DNA of 18,705 nt from Bacilli bacterium (GTDB lineage Bacteria; Bacillota_I; Bacilli_A; RFN20; CAG-826): assembly GCA_024413875.1 (NCBI GenBank), contig JAKSVY010000033.1:1-18705 (forward strand), read 5' to 3'. Positions within the stretch are counted from its first letter, which is position 1. The number at the start of each line of letters is the position of its first letter. Below, in pieces: positions 1 to 9,900 of the stretch. Position numbers and translations under genes: made by a program. The notes beneath the pieces are model-generated. The model saw only the letters and a list, made by a program, of their open reading frames with translations. It made no database searches and was not told the origin of the DNA.

Positions 1-2372
1 TATTCACGAATTGTTCTATCTGATGTGAAGTATCCTGATGTTGCAACGTTAACTAAGCAAGACTTTGCCCAAGCATTTCTATCTTTATACTTAGCTTCAA
101 TCTTTTCTTGTGCTTTTACATATGCATCAAAGTCCTTGAGGATGAAGTATGTATCGTTACGGTACATAATTTCATCAAAGATTGATCTAAATCTATCTTG
201 CTTACCTTCTGTCCATGGTCCATTAAATAATGAATCGAGAACTTTCTTAACGCGTGGGTCACTATTATAGATATCCCATGGGTTATATCCACCCTTAGCG
301 TAGTAATTCAATACTTCTTCTGATGATAAACCGAATGTTACAACATTGTCATCTCCTGCAAACTTTGCAATTTCAACGTTTGCACCATCCATTGTGCCAA
401 GTGTAATAGCACCATTCATCATGAGTTTCATATTAGATGTACCAGAAGCTTCTTTAGAAGCTGTTGAGATTTGTTCAGATACATCAGCTGCTGGAATAAT
501 AACTTCTGCTGATGAAACCCCATAGTTTTCAATGAAGACAACCTTCATGTATTTTGAGATTTCTGGATCGTTATTAACTACTTTTCCTACTGCTAAGATA
601 AGTTTAATGATTTCTTTAGCGAAGTAATAGCTAGGAGCAGCCTTTGCACCAAAGATGAATGTTCTTGGATAGATTCTAAACTTTTTATCTTCCTTCATTC
701 TTTGGTATAAGTACATGATATGGAAGACATTCATTAATTGTCTCTTATATGCATGTAATCTCTTAATTTGAACATCAAAGATTGAGTTTTCATCAATTTC
801 AATTCCATTATGTTCAAGAACATACTTTTTAAGTTTTAATTTATTTTCAAGTTTAATTGCTAAGAATTTATCTTGAACCGCTTTATCATCTGCATATGGT
901 TTAAAGTCAATCACTTTGTGTTCCATATCTGTAATCCAAGATGAACCAATGTTCTTTGTGATTAACTTAGCAAGTTTTGGGTTAGCGTAAACAAGCCATC
1001 TACGATGTGTAACACCATTAGTCTTGTTATTAAACTTTTCTGGGAAGAGCTCATTGAATTCTTTAAATGTTTCTTTCTTTAAGATTTCAGTATGGAGTTT
1101 TGCAACACCATTGATTGAGAAAGAAGAAACAATAGCAAGGTTTGTCATATGGACTTGTCCATCCTTAACAATTTGCATTGCGTATCTCTTATTAGGATCA
1201 ACTTTCTTTTCTTGCATGAAGAGATTAAACCTACGATTTATTTCTTCAATAATCATATAGCAACGTGGACATACTTGTTGAATAAAGTGAATTGGCCATT
1301 TTTCTAATGCTTCCGCCATAATGGTGTGGTTTGTATAAGCAAATAATGTTGTTACTTGCTTCCAAGCATCATCCCATCCATATCCATGTTCATCCATCAT
1401 TAATCTCATTAATTCAGGAATAGCTAAGATTGGGTGTGTATCGTTTAATTGAATGACATAATGTTCACTTAAATTAGTTAATGTTCCATATTGTCTTAAA
1501 TGTCCTCTAATCATAGATTGAAGGCCGGATGAAACTAAGAAATATTGTTGTCTAAGTCTTAAAAGACGACCATGTTCTGTTGAATCATCAGGATAAAGAC
1601 CATGGCATAGTTCTTTTAAAGCAGTTAAATATTCTTCAAATGATGTATTCTTTGGAAGGTTGATATCACTTGGTTCTGCACTCCAAAGTCTTAATGTATT
1701 AGCGACACCATTTTTATAACCAACAATAGCAACATCATATGGAACTGCTCTAACGCATACTGCGTTAACAGTTCTCATTCCGAATTCACCATTATCTTTT
1801 AAGAATGTTTCAACGTTACCACCGAATTTAACTTCAACTGAGTGTTTTGGTTTACGAACTTCGAAAACAAAACCGTTTGATAACCATTGATCTGGAAGTT
1901 CAAATTGTCTTCCGTGTTCAATCAATTGACGGAAGAATCCATATTCATATCTAATAGTGTTACCACTACCTGGATATCCTGTTGATGCGATTGAATCAAG
2001 GAAACAAGCAGCAAGACGACCAAGACCACCATTACCGAGTCCAGCGTCTGATTCGCATTCTTCTAATTCATTAATATCAATATCTAATTCTTTAAGGCCT
2101 TCTTTAGCAACTTGGTAAATACCAAGGTTTTGCATATTGTTGAGAAGTAATCTACCCATTAAGAATTCCATTGAGAAATAGATTAATTGCTTTTTACCGT
2201 TTGTTAAAACATCTTCACGTGTGTTTCTCCAATCATAGTTAGCGTAGTCTCTAACCATTTCGCCTAAGATGTCATATTTTTCAAGTGGGTGAGCGTCATT
2301 AACACTTCTACCATATTTTTCAAGTAATCTTCTTTCAAAGGTTTGTTTGAAATCAAGCTTATTATCGAACAT
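1..2372 (-). CDS. glgP: Glycogen/maltodextrin phosphorylase, C-terminus cut by window edge
   Basis: The enzyme removes glucose-1-phosphate from the non-reducing ends of alpha-1,4-glucan, using a pyridoxal-phosphate (PLP) cofactor in the cytoplasm. About 790 residues are read from the ATG at 2372 to the window edge; the family is usually about 800-830 residues, so only a short C-terminal tail is missing. Landmarks are YFSMEFLMGRLL near the N-terminus, a stretch reading GLGNGGLGRLAACFLDS, and the PLP site EASGTSNMK followed by GTMDGANVE. K649 is the expected Schiff-base lysine. The last visible residues, SDRTIRE, match the family C-terminus. The start overlaps the glgB stop by one base (TAATG), so the two genes are translationally coupled in one operon. 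The sequence cannot settle preference for glycogen over maltodextrin; pairing with glgB favours glycogen. Confidence 0.95.
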   Translation of the reverse strand, partial: MFDNKLDFKQTFERRLLEKYGRSVNDAHPLEKYDILGEMVRDYANYDWRNTREDVLTNGKKQLIYFSMEFLMGRLLLNNMQNLGIYQVAKEGLKELDIDINELEECESDAGLGNGGLGRLAACFLDSIASTGYPGSGNTIRYEYGFFRQLIEHGRQFELPDQWLSNGFVFEVRKPKHSVEVKFGGNVETFLKDNGEFGMRTVNAVCVRAVPYDVAIVGYKNGVANTLRLWSAEPSDINLPKNTSFEEYLTALKELCHGLYPDDSTEHGRLLRLRQQYFLVSSGLQSMIRGHLRQYGTLTNLSEHYVIQLNDTHPILAIPELMRLMMDEHGYGWDDAWKQVTTLFAYTNHTIMAEALEKWPIHFIQQVCPRCYMIIEEINRRFNLFMQEKKVDPNKRYAMQIVKDGQVHMTNLAIVSSFSINGVAKLHTEILKKETFKEFNELFPEKFNNKTNGVTHRRWLVYANPKLAKLITKNIGSSWITDMEHKVIDFKPYADDKAVQDKFLAIKLENKLKLKKYVLEHNGIEIDENSIFDVQIKRLHAYKRQLMNVFHIMYLYQRMKEDKKFRIYPRTFIFGAKAAPSYYFAKEIIKLILAVGKVVNNDPEISKYMKVVFIENYGVSSAEVIIPAADVSEQISTASKEASGTSNMKLMMNGAITLGTMDGANVEIAKFAGDDNVVTFGLSSEEVLNYYAKGGYNPWDIYNSDPRVKKVLDSLFNGPWTEGKQDRFRSIFDEIMYRNDTYFILKDFDAYVKAQEKIEAKYKDRNAWAKSCLVNVATSGYFTSDRTIRE

Positions 2373-4210
2373 TATCTTGCTCCTTTATATTTAAGAATAA
2401 TTGCACCGAAAGATGCTAATTTAATTGTTACCTTATTTGGGAAACCTGATGGGCCCCATTCAGTTGTCTTTAATGGCAAGCCATTATATTGGTTATTTCC
2501 ACCATATACATCCTTGTCACTGTTGAATATTTCAACATATCTACCCTTGTAAGAGCAACCAATATCGTAAAATTCATAATAATTTGGTGTCATATTGAAG
2601 ATAAATAGTAATTTTGAGCGTCCATACGTTCTTTCGAATGCATAAACAGAGTCATTGGAATTATCAACCATACTCCATTTGAAGTGAGCTGGATTATATT
2701 CTTCTACCTTTAAAGCATCTTCATATTGATAGATAAGATTTAAATCTCTCATCATTCTTGAAATAGAAGCGTGTTTAGGGAAATCAAGTAAGTTCCAAGG
2801 AAGTGATTTATTTTCATTCCATTCATCAAAACTTGCTAATTCATTACCCATAAAGTTAAGTTTCTTTCCTGGATGAGCAAATTGATATGTATATAAGTTA
2901 CGAAGTAAGGCAAACTTTTGATCATAGTTACCCCACATTTTGTTAATGACTGTTCCTTTACCGTGCACCACTTCATCATGTGATAAAGGAAGAAGGAAGT
3001 TTTCATTAAAGAAATACGCCATTGAGAAAGTTAATTTATGATGGTCATATTTTTTATAGATTGGATCAGTTCCATAATACTTTAAAGTATCATTCATCCA
3101 ACCTAAATCCCATTTATAGTCAAATCCGATACCACCCATATCTAATGGCTTGGTAACACCAGAGAACTCTGAACTATCTTCAGCAATCATCATTAATGAT
3201 GAATGTCTATTGTGAAGATAGTAGTTAAGACGTTTTAAGAATTCGATTGCGCCTTCATTTCTACCAAGATTTTTATTACCTTCATAGAAAAGAAGATTTG
3301 ATACAGCATCAACTCTAATTCCATCAAAATGGAATTCTGATGCAAAGTAGTTCATTGATGACATTAAGAATGAACGAACTGGATCTTTACCTAAATCAAA
3401 ATAAGCACTTCCCCAAGGAGAGATTCTTCTTTTAGTGTCCTTTGGTTCAAATAAATGTTCTCCATCAAAGTTATATAAAGCAAATTCATCTTTAGCAAAG
3501 TGAGCAGGTGCAAAGTCAAGAATTACTGAAATTCCAGCTTGGTGCATTCTATCAACAAAAGACATTAATTGTTTTGGATTACCATATCGAGAATCAACTG
3601 AATAGAATCCAGTTGCTTGATATCCCCAAGACCCATCAAATGGATATTGGGTGATAGGCATAATTTCAACCGCAGTGAATCCTCTTTCTTTAATATAAGG
3701 AATTAAATAATCAGCAATTTCTTCATAGGAAAGATTTCTTCCATCTACTTGACCTTTCCAAGAGCCTAAATGGATTTCATATATGGATAAAGCTTTATCA
3801 AAATTGCGGTCACGTTTAACCATAAAATCATAGTCATGCCAAACAAAGTCTTTATAATCAAATAATTTTGAACATGTACATGGTCTAAGTTCGCTAAAGA
3901 ATGCAAATGGATCGGCTTTATCAACGTATTTACCGCGTTTATTTTTAAAATGATATTTATATGATTGATATTGATATAAGTTAGGAATGAATAATTCATA
4001 ACATCCACAAATATCAATTTGATTCATTTTATCTTTGGTGACATCCCAGTTGTTCCATTCACCAATGACAGAAACATCACTTGCGCCAGGAGCGTAAAGT
4101 CTAAAAACAACCCCATATTCATCACCACGTTTTTCAAAATGAGCACCGAAGTATTGATATGCATCGATACATTGACCCATTAAATAATCGTATAGTAATC
4201 CAAAGGCCAT
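2372..4210 (-). CDS. glgB: 1,4-alpha-glucan branching enzyme
   Basis: This GH13 enzyme transfers alpha-1,4-glucan segments to alpha-1,6 positions, making branched glycogen. It has 612 residues, slightly short for bacterial GlgB. An N-terminal CBM48-like beta domain (about 20-105, with VIGEWNNWD) precedes the catalytic barrel. The barrel shows WGYQATGFYSVDSRYG (195-210), DFAPAHF (232-238), DGIRVDAVSNLLF with nucleophile D301, AEDSSEF with acid/base E344, and LPLSHDEVVHGKG with D412. MGNELASFDEW follows, then a C-terminal beta domain. DFAPAHF differs from the more usual DWVPxHF. The ATG at 4210 has a strong AGGAGG site a few bases upstream. It is the first gene of glgB-glgP, transcribed divergently from ackA. 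No glgC, glgA or glgD lies in the window, so glucan synthesis must be encoded elsewhere. Confidence 0.96.
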   Translation of the reverse strand: MAFGLLYDYLMGQCIDAYQYFGAHFEKRGDEYGVVFRLYAPGASDVSVIGEWNNWDVTKDKMNQIDICGCYELFIPNLYQYQSYKYHFKNKRGKYVDKADPFAFFSELRPCTCSKLFDYKDFVWHDYDFMVKRDRNFDKALSIYEIHLGSWKGQVDGRNLSYEEIADYLIPYIKERGFTAVEIMPITQYPFDGSWGYQATGFYSVDSRYGNPKQLMSFVDRMHQAGISVILDFAPAHFAKDEFALYNFDGEHLFEPKDTKRRISPWGSAYFDLGKDPVRSFLMSSMNYFASEFHFDGIRVDAVSNLLFYEGNKNLGRNEGAIEFLKRLNYYLHNRHSSLMMIAEDSSEFSGVTKPLDMGGIGFDYKWDLGWMNDTLKYYGTDPIYKKYDHHKLTFSMAYFFNENFLLPLSHDEVVHGKGTVINKMWGNYDQKFALLRNLYTYQFAHPGKKLNFMGNELASFDEWNENKSLPWNLLDFPKHASISRMMRDLNLIYQYEDALKVEEYNPAHFKWSMVDNSNDSVYAFERTYGRSKLLFIFNMTPNYYEFYDIGCSYKGRYVEIFNSDKDVYGGNNQYNGLPLKTTEWGPSGFPNKVTIKLASFGAIILKYKGAR

Positions 4211-4239
4211 AAGCTCCTCCTAACGCAAAAAGCGTGTTT

Positions 4240-4267
4240 AGTATAGCATAAAATATTTTATTTTAAA
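4240..4267 (-). promoter_or_regulatory. Candidate glgB-glgP promoter (extended -10)
   Basis: On the minus strand TGCTATACT (4248 to 4240) is a good extended -10 element. A weak -35 candidate, TTTAAA (4262-4267), lies 16 bp upstream. The transcript would start near 4233. A small ACGC/GCGT hairpin (4223-4235, loop of five A) would then lie at the 5' end, just before the ribosome binding site. Assigned by consensus match only. Confidence 0.5.
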
Positions 4268-4351
4268 GAATTATTTAATATCATCTTTTGGAAAGTTGTC
4301 TATTTTTTGTATTTTTTACTCAATTTCCGACGAAATGTTGTAAATTTCAGT

Positions 4352-4376
4352 GTTACAAACCTATTTTTCGTGTAAC
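4352..4376. repeat. Inverted repeat GTTACA-N13-TGTAAC, operator-like
   Basis: Perfect 6-bp arms are separated by 13 bp. It lies about 100 bp upstream of the ackA -35 and shares its geometry with the dyad at 4391-4415. There is no T-tract after it, so a protein-binding site is more likely than a terminator. The regulator is unknown. Confidence 0.45.
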
Positions 4377-4390
4377 TTTTCGGAAAACCA

Positions 4391-4415
4391 TGCCAAAAAG
4401 TTGTAAAAATTGGCA
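4391..4415. repeat. Inverted repeat TGCCAA-N13-TTGGCA, operator-like
   Basis: Perfect 6-bp arms are separated by 13 bp. It is centred 39 bp from the centre of the previous dyad and ends about 60 bp upstream of the ackA -35. It does not match the CcpA cre consensus. Position suggests an activator or repressor site for ackA, glgB or both; this is inference. Confidence 0.45.
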
Positions 4416-4475
4416 CTTTAATGAAAATCAATAATTTTAGAGAAACATTGAAAAATTGTGAGTTTTAAATAGATA

Positions 4476-4505
4476 TTGAAAAATAGGTGCTGATTATTTT
4501 ATAAT
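4476..4505 (+). promoter_or_regulatory. ackA promoter
   Basis: TTGAAA (4476-4481), an 18-bp spacer and a perfect TATAAT (4500-4505) form a good vegetative promoter. The start would be near 4512, giving a leader of about 24 nt with GAAAGG (4518-4523) as ribosome binding site. Confidence 0.75.
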
Positions 4506-4535
4506 CTATCCGTTATTGAAAGGTATAAAAATAAT

Positions 4536-5729
4536 ATGACAAAAGTAATGGCAGTTAACGCTGGCTCATCAAGCTTAAAGTTTAAACTTTATGAAATGCC
4601 AGAAGAAAAAGTTCTTTGCAGCGGTATTGCTGAAAGAATCGGACACGAAGATGGTATCTTCACAATCAAATGGAACGGAGAAAAAGACACTAAGGTTCTT
4701 CCAATCTTAGATCACTCACGTGCTGTTGAATTATTAGTTGAAGGTTTAATTGAAAAAGGTATCGTTAAATCAATCGATGAAATTCAAGCAGTTGGTCACC
4801 GTATCGTTCAAGGTGGTAAGTACTTCGCTCACTCAGAAATCTTTAATAAAGATACTGAAGATAAGATTGAATCTCTTATCCCACTTGCACCACTCCACAA
4901 CAAGGCTCACTTAGTTGGTTTCAGAGCATTCCGTGATGTTCTCCCAGGAGTATTAAATGTTGCAGTATTCGATACAGCATTCCACCAAACAATGGAACCA
5001 GAAGATTATGTATATCCAGTTCCATATGAAATGACAGAAAAATATGACTGCCGTAGATATGGTGCTCACGGTACATCACATATGTTCTTAGGCCAAGAAG
5101 GTAAGAAATATCTTCCAGGTGTTGAACATCCAAGAATTATCTCTTGCCACATTGGTTCAGGTGCTTCATTAACAGCTATCAAAGATGGTAAGTGTGTTGC
5201 AACATCTATGGGTCTTACACCTTTAGGTGGAATTATGATGGGTACACGTACTGGTGATATCGATCCTTCAGTTATGAACTACCTCTGCTCTTGCACAGGT
5301 ATCTCAGTTGAAGAAATGTATCAAATCTTCAATAAGAAATCAGGTTTCTTAGGTGTCTCTGGAGTTTCAAATGACTCACGTGATGTCGTTGCAGCTGCTA
5401 ATGCAGGTAACGAAAGAGCTATCTTAGCTAACAAATTATTTGTTAGAAGAATCCTTGATTTCATTGGTCAATACTATGTAAGACTTGGTGGCGCTGACTT
5501 AATCATCTTCTCTGCTGGTATTGGTGAAAACGCTCCTGAATATCGTGAATGGGTTTGTGAAGCTCTTAAGGAACCATTCGGTGTTGAAATTGATAAAGAA
5601 CTCAATAATTCAATCCATGGTAAAGAAGTTTTAATCTCTACTCCAAATTCAAAGGTTAAAGTTGCAGTTATCCCAACAGATGAAGAAGTTATGATCGCTC
5701 GCGATACATACGCTTTCTACACAAAGTAA
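4536..5729 (+). CDS. ackA: Acetate kinase
   Basis: Acetate kinase converts acetyl phosphate and ADP to acetate and ATP, the energy-yielding last step of acetate fermentation. At 397 residues it matches the usual 400. It begins with the family signature VNAGSSSLKF (7-16). Active-site residues known from the family are present: R89 in VGHR, D146 in FDTAFH, H178 in GAHGTSH, R238 in GTRTGD, and E383 near the C-terminus in PTDEE. It has its own promoter and a strong terminator, so it is probably monocistronic. No phosphotransacetylase gene lies in the window. Codons such as CTC and ATC are more frequent here than in neighbouring genes, consistent with high expression. Confidence 0.98.
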   Translation: MTKVMAVNAGSSSLKFKLYEMPEEKVLCSGIAERIGHEDGIFTIKWNGEKDTKVLPILDHSRAVELLVEGLIEKGIVKSIDEIQAVGHRIVQGGKYFAHSEIFNKDTEDKIESLIPLAPLHNKAHLVGFRAFRDVLPGVLNVAVFDTAFHQTMEPEDYVYPVPYEMTEKYDCRRYGAHGTSHMFLGQEGKKYLPGVEHPRIISCHIGSGASLTAIKDGKCVATSMGLTPLGGIMMGTRTGDIDPSVMNYLCSCTGISVEEMYQIFNKKSGFLGVSGVSNDSRDVVAAANAGNERAILANKLFVRRILDFIGQYYVRLGGADLIIFSAGIGENAPEYREWVCEALKEPFGVEIDKELNNSIHGKEVLISTPNSKVKVAVIPTDEEVMIARDTYAFYTK

Positions 5730-5752
5730 TCTAAATACTTAAATTAATACTT

Positions 5753-5778
5753 AAAACCTAGATTTTTCTAGGTTTTTT
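5753..5778 (+). terminator. Rho-independent terminator of ackA
   Basis: A 9-bp stem (5753-5761 paired with 5768-5776, core CCTAG/CTAGG) with a 6-base loop ends in a T-tract to 5778. It lies 24 bases after the ackA stop. Confidence 0.9.
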
Positions 5779-5855
5779 GTTTATTTTTATTACTTAACTT
5801 GTTTATAGGAATTATCTTTGATAATATATTTTCTTCCAAAGGAGGATGAAGATAT

Positions 5856-6851
5856 ATGAAACATAAAGTAGATGAACTAGTTCTTGAAAGTGTTAAGCCT
5901 TATCAAAAAGACTATAACCGTGTACTTAAATACATTAAGAAATTTGATCGTATTTGTGTCTTCCGTCATGTTCGTCCTGACTTTGATGCAATTGGCTCTC
6001 AATTAGGTCTTGCTACCTGGATTAAAGATAACTTCCCTAACAAAGATGTTAAGGCTGTTGGTGAAGATCATCCAAGTTTAACTCCTCAATGTTTTCCATA
6101 TATGGAAGTTGTTGATGATTCTTGGTTTGAAAAGCCATTCCTCGCTCTTGTAGTAGACACTGCTGATAGAAAAAGAATTTCTGATGATAGATTCGCAAAA
6201 GCAACAAGGATTGTTAAGATTGACCACCATCCAAATATTAAGCCATACGGTAAGATTAAAATTGTCAATGAAGACTCACCCGCTGCTGGCCAAATGGTTG
6301 CAGAAATGTGTTTATCATTCAAGGGTTATAAATTATCTATGGAAGCTGCTAGATGGATGTATATCGCTTTGGCGGGTGATTCAAATAGATTTAAATTCTC
6401 CACTGTTACTCCTGCAACATTCGCAGTTGCTAAAGAACTCCAATTAACTGGATTTGATGTTGGTGAAGTTCATAGAAGCATGTACACCAAACCAATGGAA
6501 TCTCTTGAAGTTACTAGATTTGTTCTTAATAACTTTAAGGTTAGTGAACACGGTGTTGCCTATTACATTCTTACAAAAGAAGACTTAAAGAGATTCGATC
6601 TTAAGCCTGAGGAAGGCAAAGGAAATATTAATGTTTTCGATGGTTTAAAAGGTATTCATATTTGGGTATCAATCTCTGAAGACACAGAAGAAAATGTTTG
6701 GAGAGTATCGATTAGAAGTGCGAAAGTTGCTATCGACAAGATTGCTGAAAAATATCATGGTGGCGGGCACGCAAATGCCTCAGGAGCAAAGGTTAGATAT
6801 TACTCACAAATCCCTAACCTAATTAGAGATTTAGATAATTTATTAAAATAG
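5856..6851 (+). CDS. nrnA: DHH/DHHA1 phosphoesterase, NrnA-like (nanoRNase / pAp phosphatase family)
   Basis: NrnA-type enzymes degrade very short RNAs and many also dephosphorylate 3'-phosphoadenosine-5'-phosphate. The 331 residues show the DHH metal site: H38-x-x-P-D42-x-D44 in HVRPDFDAIGS, D101 in VVDTAD, D124-H125-H126 in KIDHHP, and D175 in ALAGDSNRF. The C-terminal DHHA1 substrate motif GGGHANASGA is at 302-311. The usual PDGDAIGS has phenylalanine for glycine. About 30 residues precede the first conserved strand. The ATG at 5856 has a strong AAAGGAGG (5838-5845) ten bases upstream. A GATAAT (5820-5825) could be part of a promoter, but no clear -35 is seen. It is a single gene between two terminators. 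Another DHH enzyme such as GdpP is excluded by the lack of membrane and GGDEF-like segments. Confidence 0.88.
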   Translation: MKHKVDELVLESVKPYQKDYNRVLKYIKKFDRICVFRHVRPDFDAIGSQLGLATWIKDNFPNKDVKAVGEDHPSLTPQCFPYMEVVDDSWFEKPFLALVVDTADRKRISDDRFAKATRIVKIDHHPNIKPYGKIKIVNEDSPAAGQMVAEMCLSFKGYKLSMEAARWMYIALAGDSNRFKFSTVTPATFAVAKELQLTGFDVGEVHRSMYTKPMESLEVTRFVLNNFKVSEHGVAYYILTKEDLKRFDLKPEEGKGNINVFDGLKGIHIWVSISEDTEENVWRVSIRSAKVAIDKIAEKYHGGGHANASGAKVRYYSQIPNLIRDLDNLLK

Positions 6852-6855
6852 TCGC

Positions 6856-6886
6856 AAAAAGGTTTCATTAATTATGGAACCTTTTT
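6856..6886 (+). terminator. Rho-independent terminator after nrnA
   Basis: A 13-bp stem (6856-6868 with 6874-6886, one G-U pair) around a 5-base loop has an A-run on the 5' arm and a T-run on the 3' arm. It begins 5 bases after the stop of the phosphoesterase gene. The A/T-rich ends could let it work in both directions. Confidence 0.85.
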
Positions 6887-6888
6887 AC

Positions 6889-6923
6889 TTTATAAGTAAT
6901 TGTTTTAATGTTATTATTTAGTC
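6889..6923 (+). promoter_or_regulatory. Possible leaderless promoter of the dnaE operon
   Basis: No ribosome binding site precedes the dnaE ATG. TATTAT (6912-6917) lies exactly 6 bases before the ATG, the spacing seen at leaderless transcripts. TTTATA (6889-6894) sits 17 bp further upstream. An alternative -10, TATAAG (6891-6896), would give a leader of about 20 bases that still lacks a binding site. Confidence 0.3.
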
Positions 6924-9900
6924 ATGTACACACCATTACACGTATATACAGGATACTCTTTTCTTAGCTCTGCTCTTCGTGTAGAAGACTATGTTTCTTC
7001 TGCAAAGAGCATGGGTTTAACTTCTTTAGCAATCTCTGATTTCGCTACTTTAAGAGGCACTCCTGAATTTGTTCATGCTTGTAAAAAAGCTAATATTAAA
7101 CCAATTGTTGGTGTGGATTTTCTTATTGATGAGCTTTTATTTACATTATATGTAAAAAATGAAAATGGATATAAGAACTTATTAAGATTATTTACTGATT
7201 ATCATAAGGGTTTAGTTACTCTTGATAACTACGCTAGTTATACATGTGACTTAATCGTTGTATTAAGTATTACTTCACCTAAGTTTAAAGAAGCATTTAA
7301 CTCAGATAAATTTAACTATTGGTTAGTTGATGTTCAACGTGGTGTTAATGACTTCTATCTTGGTATTGCTCCAGATAAAGAAGATTATTTATACCACATT
7401 CAAGTTAGAGAATTCGCTGTTTCACATACTTATAAAATAGTTGCCTTCCCATTTGTGCAATACCTTAAAAAAGAAGACGCGGTTGTTTTAAAAATGGTTG
7501 AAGCTGTTTCGGAGAATAAGCCTTTAGCAATCAAAGAATTAGAAGGCTCAAATTATCTTCTTTCAAATGATGAAATATTAGTTCACTACACTGAAGAAGA
7601 AATTGACGCTACTAACGAAATTGCAGATTCAGTTGATTTTAATTTAATTACTAAACGTGGAAAACTTCTTGAATACAAGAATGATTTAGGTATGACTAGT
7701 GATGAATATCTTCACCACTTAGTTAGACTTGCTTTGCAAAAGACTGGCTTCATTAGAAGACACTCTTATGTTAATAGAGCAAAATATGAATTAGATGTCA
7801 TTAGCAAAATGGGTTATAGCGATTACTTCTTAGTAGTTGCGGATTTTGTTAATTGGGCAAAAGATAGAGGAATTTTAGTTGGCCCAGGAAGAGGATCTGG
7901 TCCGGGGTCTTTAGTCGCCTATCTTTTAAACATCACTATCGCAGATCCAGTTAAATATAATTTACTTTTTGAACGTTTTTTAAATACTGAAAGACAAACA
8001 ATGCCTGATCTTGATATCGACTTCCCTGATGTTGAAAGACATCTAGTTTTAGAGTATTTAGTTGAAAAATACGGAATTGACCATGTAGCGAATATTTTAG
8101 AAGTTACTAAGACAGGTGCTAAACAATCAATTCGTGATATGGGATTAATCTATGGATATGTTGATAAGCAATTAGACACTATTGTGTCTCATATCGACTC
8201 AGATTTATCACTTCGTCAAAATTACATATCTAGTAAGGAATTTAGAGATTTATATAACAGCGATCCTTATTATCAAGAAATTATCAAGTTGGCATCAAGA
8301 GTTGAAGGTTTACCAAGAAATCAAATCCTTCACCCTGTTGGTGTTGTTTTAAACGCTGATTCATTATCAAATGTTGTCCCTACTGTTATTGATAAATCAG
8401 GACATCAAGTTGAGGAATTTGAAAAAGACTACTTAGAAGAACAACAATTCTTAAAGATGGATATCCTTCCATTAACAAACTTAACTATCATCAAGGATTG
8501 TCTTAATAGAATTAAAGAATCCACTGGAAAAGAAATTAATTATTACGATATCCCTTGGGAAGATAAAGATGCGATTAATTTAATTGCTTCTGGTCGCACG
8601 ATGGGTCTTTTCCAACTTGAAAGTAAAGGTATGAGAAATGCGATTAAGCAAATCAAACCTACTGAATTTGAAGATATTGTCGCACTTGTTGCTTTATATA
8701 GGCCAGGCCCTATGGCAAACATTCCTGCATACGCGAAGCGTAAGGCTAAACTTGAACAAGTTCCTTATGTTTCAGAAGCATTAAAGGATATCTTAGCCCC
8801 TACGTATGGAGTTATTGTTTACCAAGAACAAATTTTACAAATTGCTAATAAAGTAGCGGGATTCTCTTTAGGACAAGCTGACTTATTTAGACGTGCTATC
8901 TCAAAGAAGAAAGAAGACCAAATCTTAGCTCTTAAAGATTCATTTATTAAGGGTTGTATTGATAATGGTTATAGTAAAAAAGACGCTCAAACAATTTATG
9001 ACTATATTTATAAGTTTGCAGACTATGGTTATAACAGATCACACTCATTAGTTTACTCAATTGTTGCTTGCCAAATGGCGTATCTTAAAGCACATTACCC
9101 TACTGATTTCTATGCATCCATCTTAAAGTTAGGTGATTACAGCACTAAAGACGGAACATTCAACGCAATAATTAATGAAATTAAAGCGTTAAATATTCAA
9201 ATCAAGACACCTGATGTTAATAATGGGTTCTTATCATATCGTATTTCAAATGGAAGATTAGAATTCCCTCTTACTGCAATTAGAGAATTACAGGCTAATC
9301 ATGCAGTTGATATCGTTAATGAAAGAAAAGAATTTGGTCCATATAAGGATTTCTTTGATTTTGTTATTAGAGCATCTAAATATCGTATCTCGCAAAAAGA
9401 AATTAGTGCCTTAATCAACGCTGGTGCATTTGATTCATTTGGTAAGAATAGAACTTCGCTTCGTAACGCAATTATTTCTGCTATTCAATACGCTAACGCA
9501 ATTTGCGATAGCACTGGACAAATGATTATTGATGCTGCGTTACTTCCACCACCAATGATTAAGGAAGTTGAATCTGATATGTTTGAAGATTTACAACTTG
9601 AAAATGCAGCACTTGGATATATGGTAACCGGTTCACCTCTTTCACTTGTGAAAGATAAGATTAAAAATATTCGTGTAACTAATATTATCGATATCGAAAA
9701 TTCTAATGGTGATATCACATTGGTTGCCGTTATTAAAAATATTAAAAACAAAGTCACTAAAAAAGGTGACCAAATGGTTATTGCGACTATCTATGATGAT
9801 ACTGGAGAAACAGATGTATTAATTTTCTCTAATATTCTTCAAACTTGTTCATCAGTTTTAGCTAAGAACCAAGTGGTTGTTTTAAATGGTTACTATAACC

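Larger units (their letters stand above)
4211..4535. promoter_or_regulatory. Divergent glgB/ackA intergenic regulatory region
   Basis: This gene-free stretch of about 325 bp separates divergent glgB and ackA. It holds the glgB promoter on the left and the ackA promoter on the right. Between them lie two inverted repeats of identical geometry (6-bp arms, 13-bp spacer) at 4352-4376 and 4391-4415. A 7-bp inverted pair, TTTCCGA (4324-4330) and TCGGAAA (4380-4386), surrounds the first. GTTGTAAA occurs twice (4337-4344 and 4400-4407), and ATTGAAAAAT twice (4447-4456 and 4475-4484). No open reading frame or RNA gene is evident. Confidence 0.6.

Noticed and set aside
25..270. Open frame on the plus strand opposite glgP
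   Set aside because: It is a shadow of the phosphorylase gene with no ribosome binding site or recognisable motif; the same holds for the other short frames antisense to, or out of frame within, core genes.
4211..4535. CcpA cre site upstream of ackA
   Set aside because: No sequence with the central CG and flanks of the TGWAANCGNTNWCA consensus was found in the region.
5846..5866. ATG-led six-codon frame directly after the AGGAGG of the DHH phosphoesterase gene
   Set aside because: The first ATG touches the ribosome binding site, leaving no spacing for initiation; the ATG at 5856 fits better. A regulatory upstream frame cannot be excluded but has no support.
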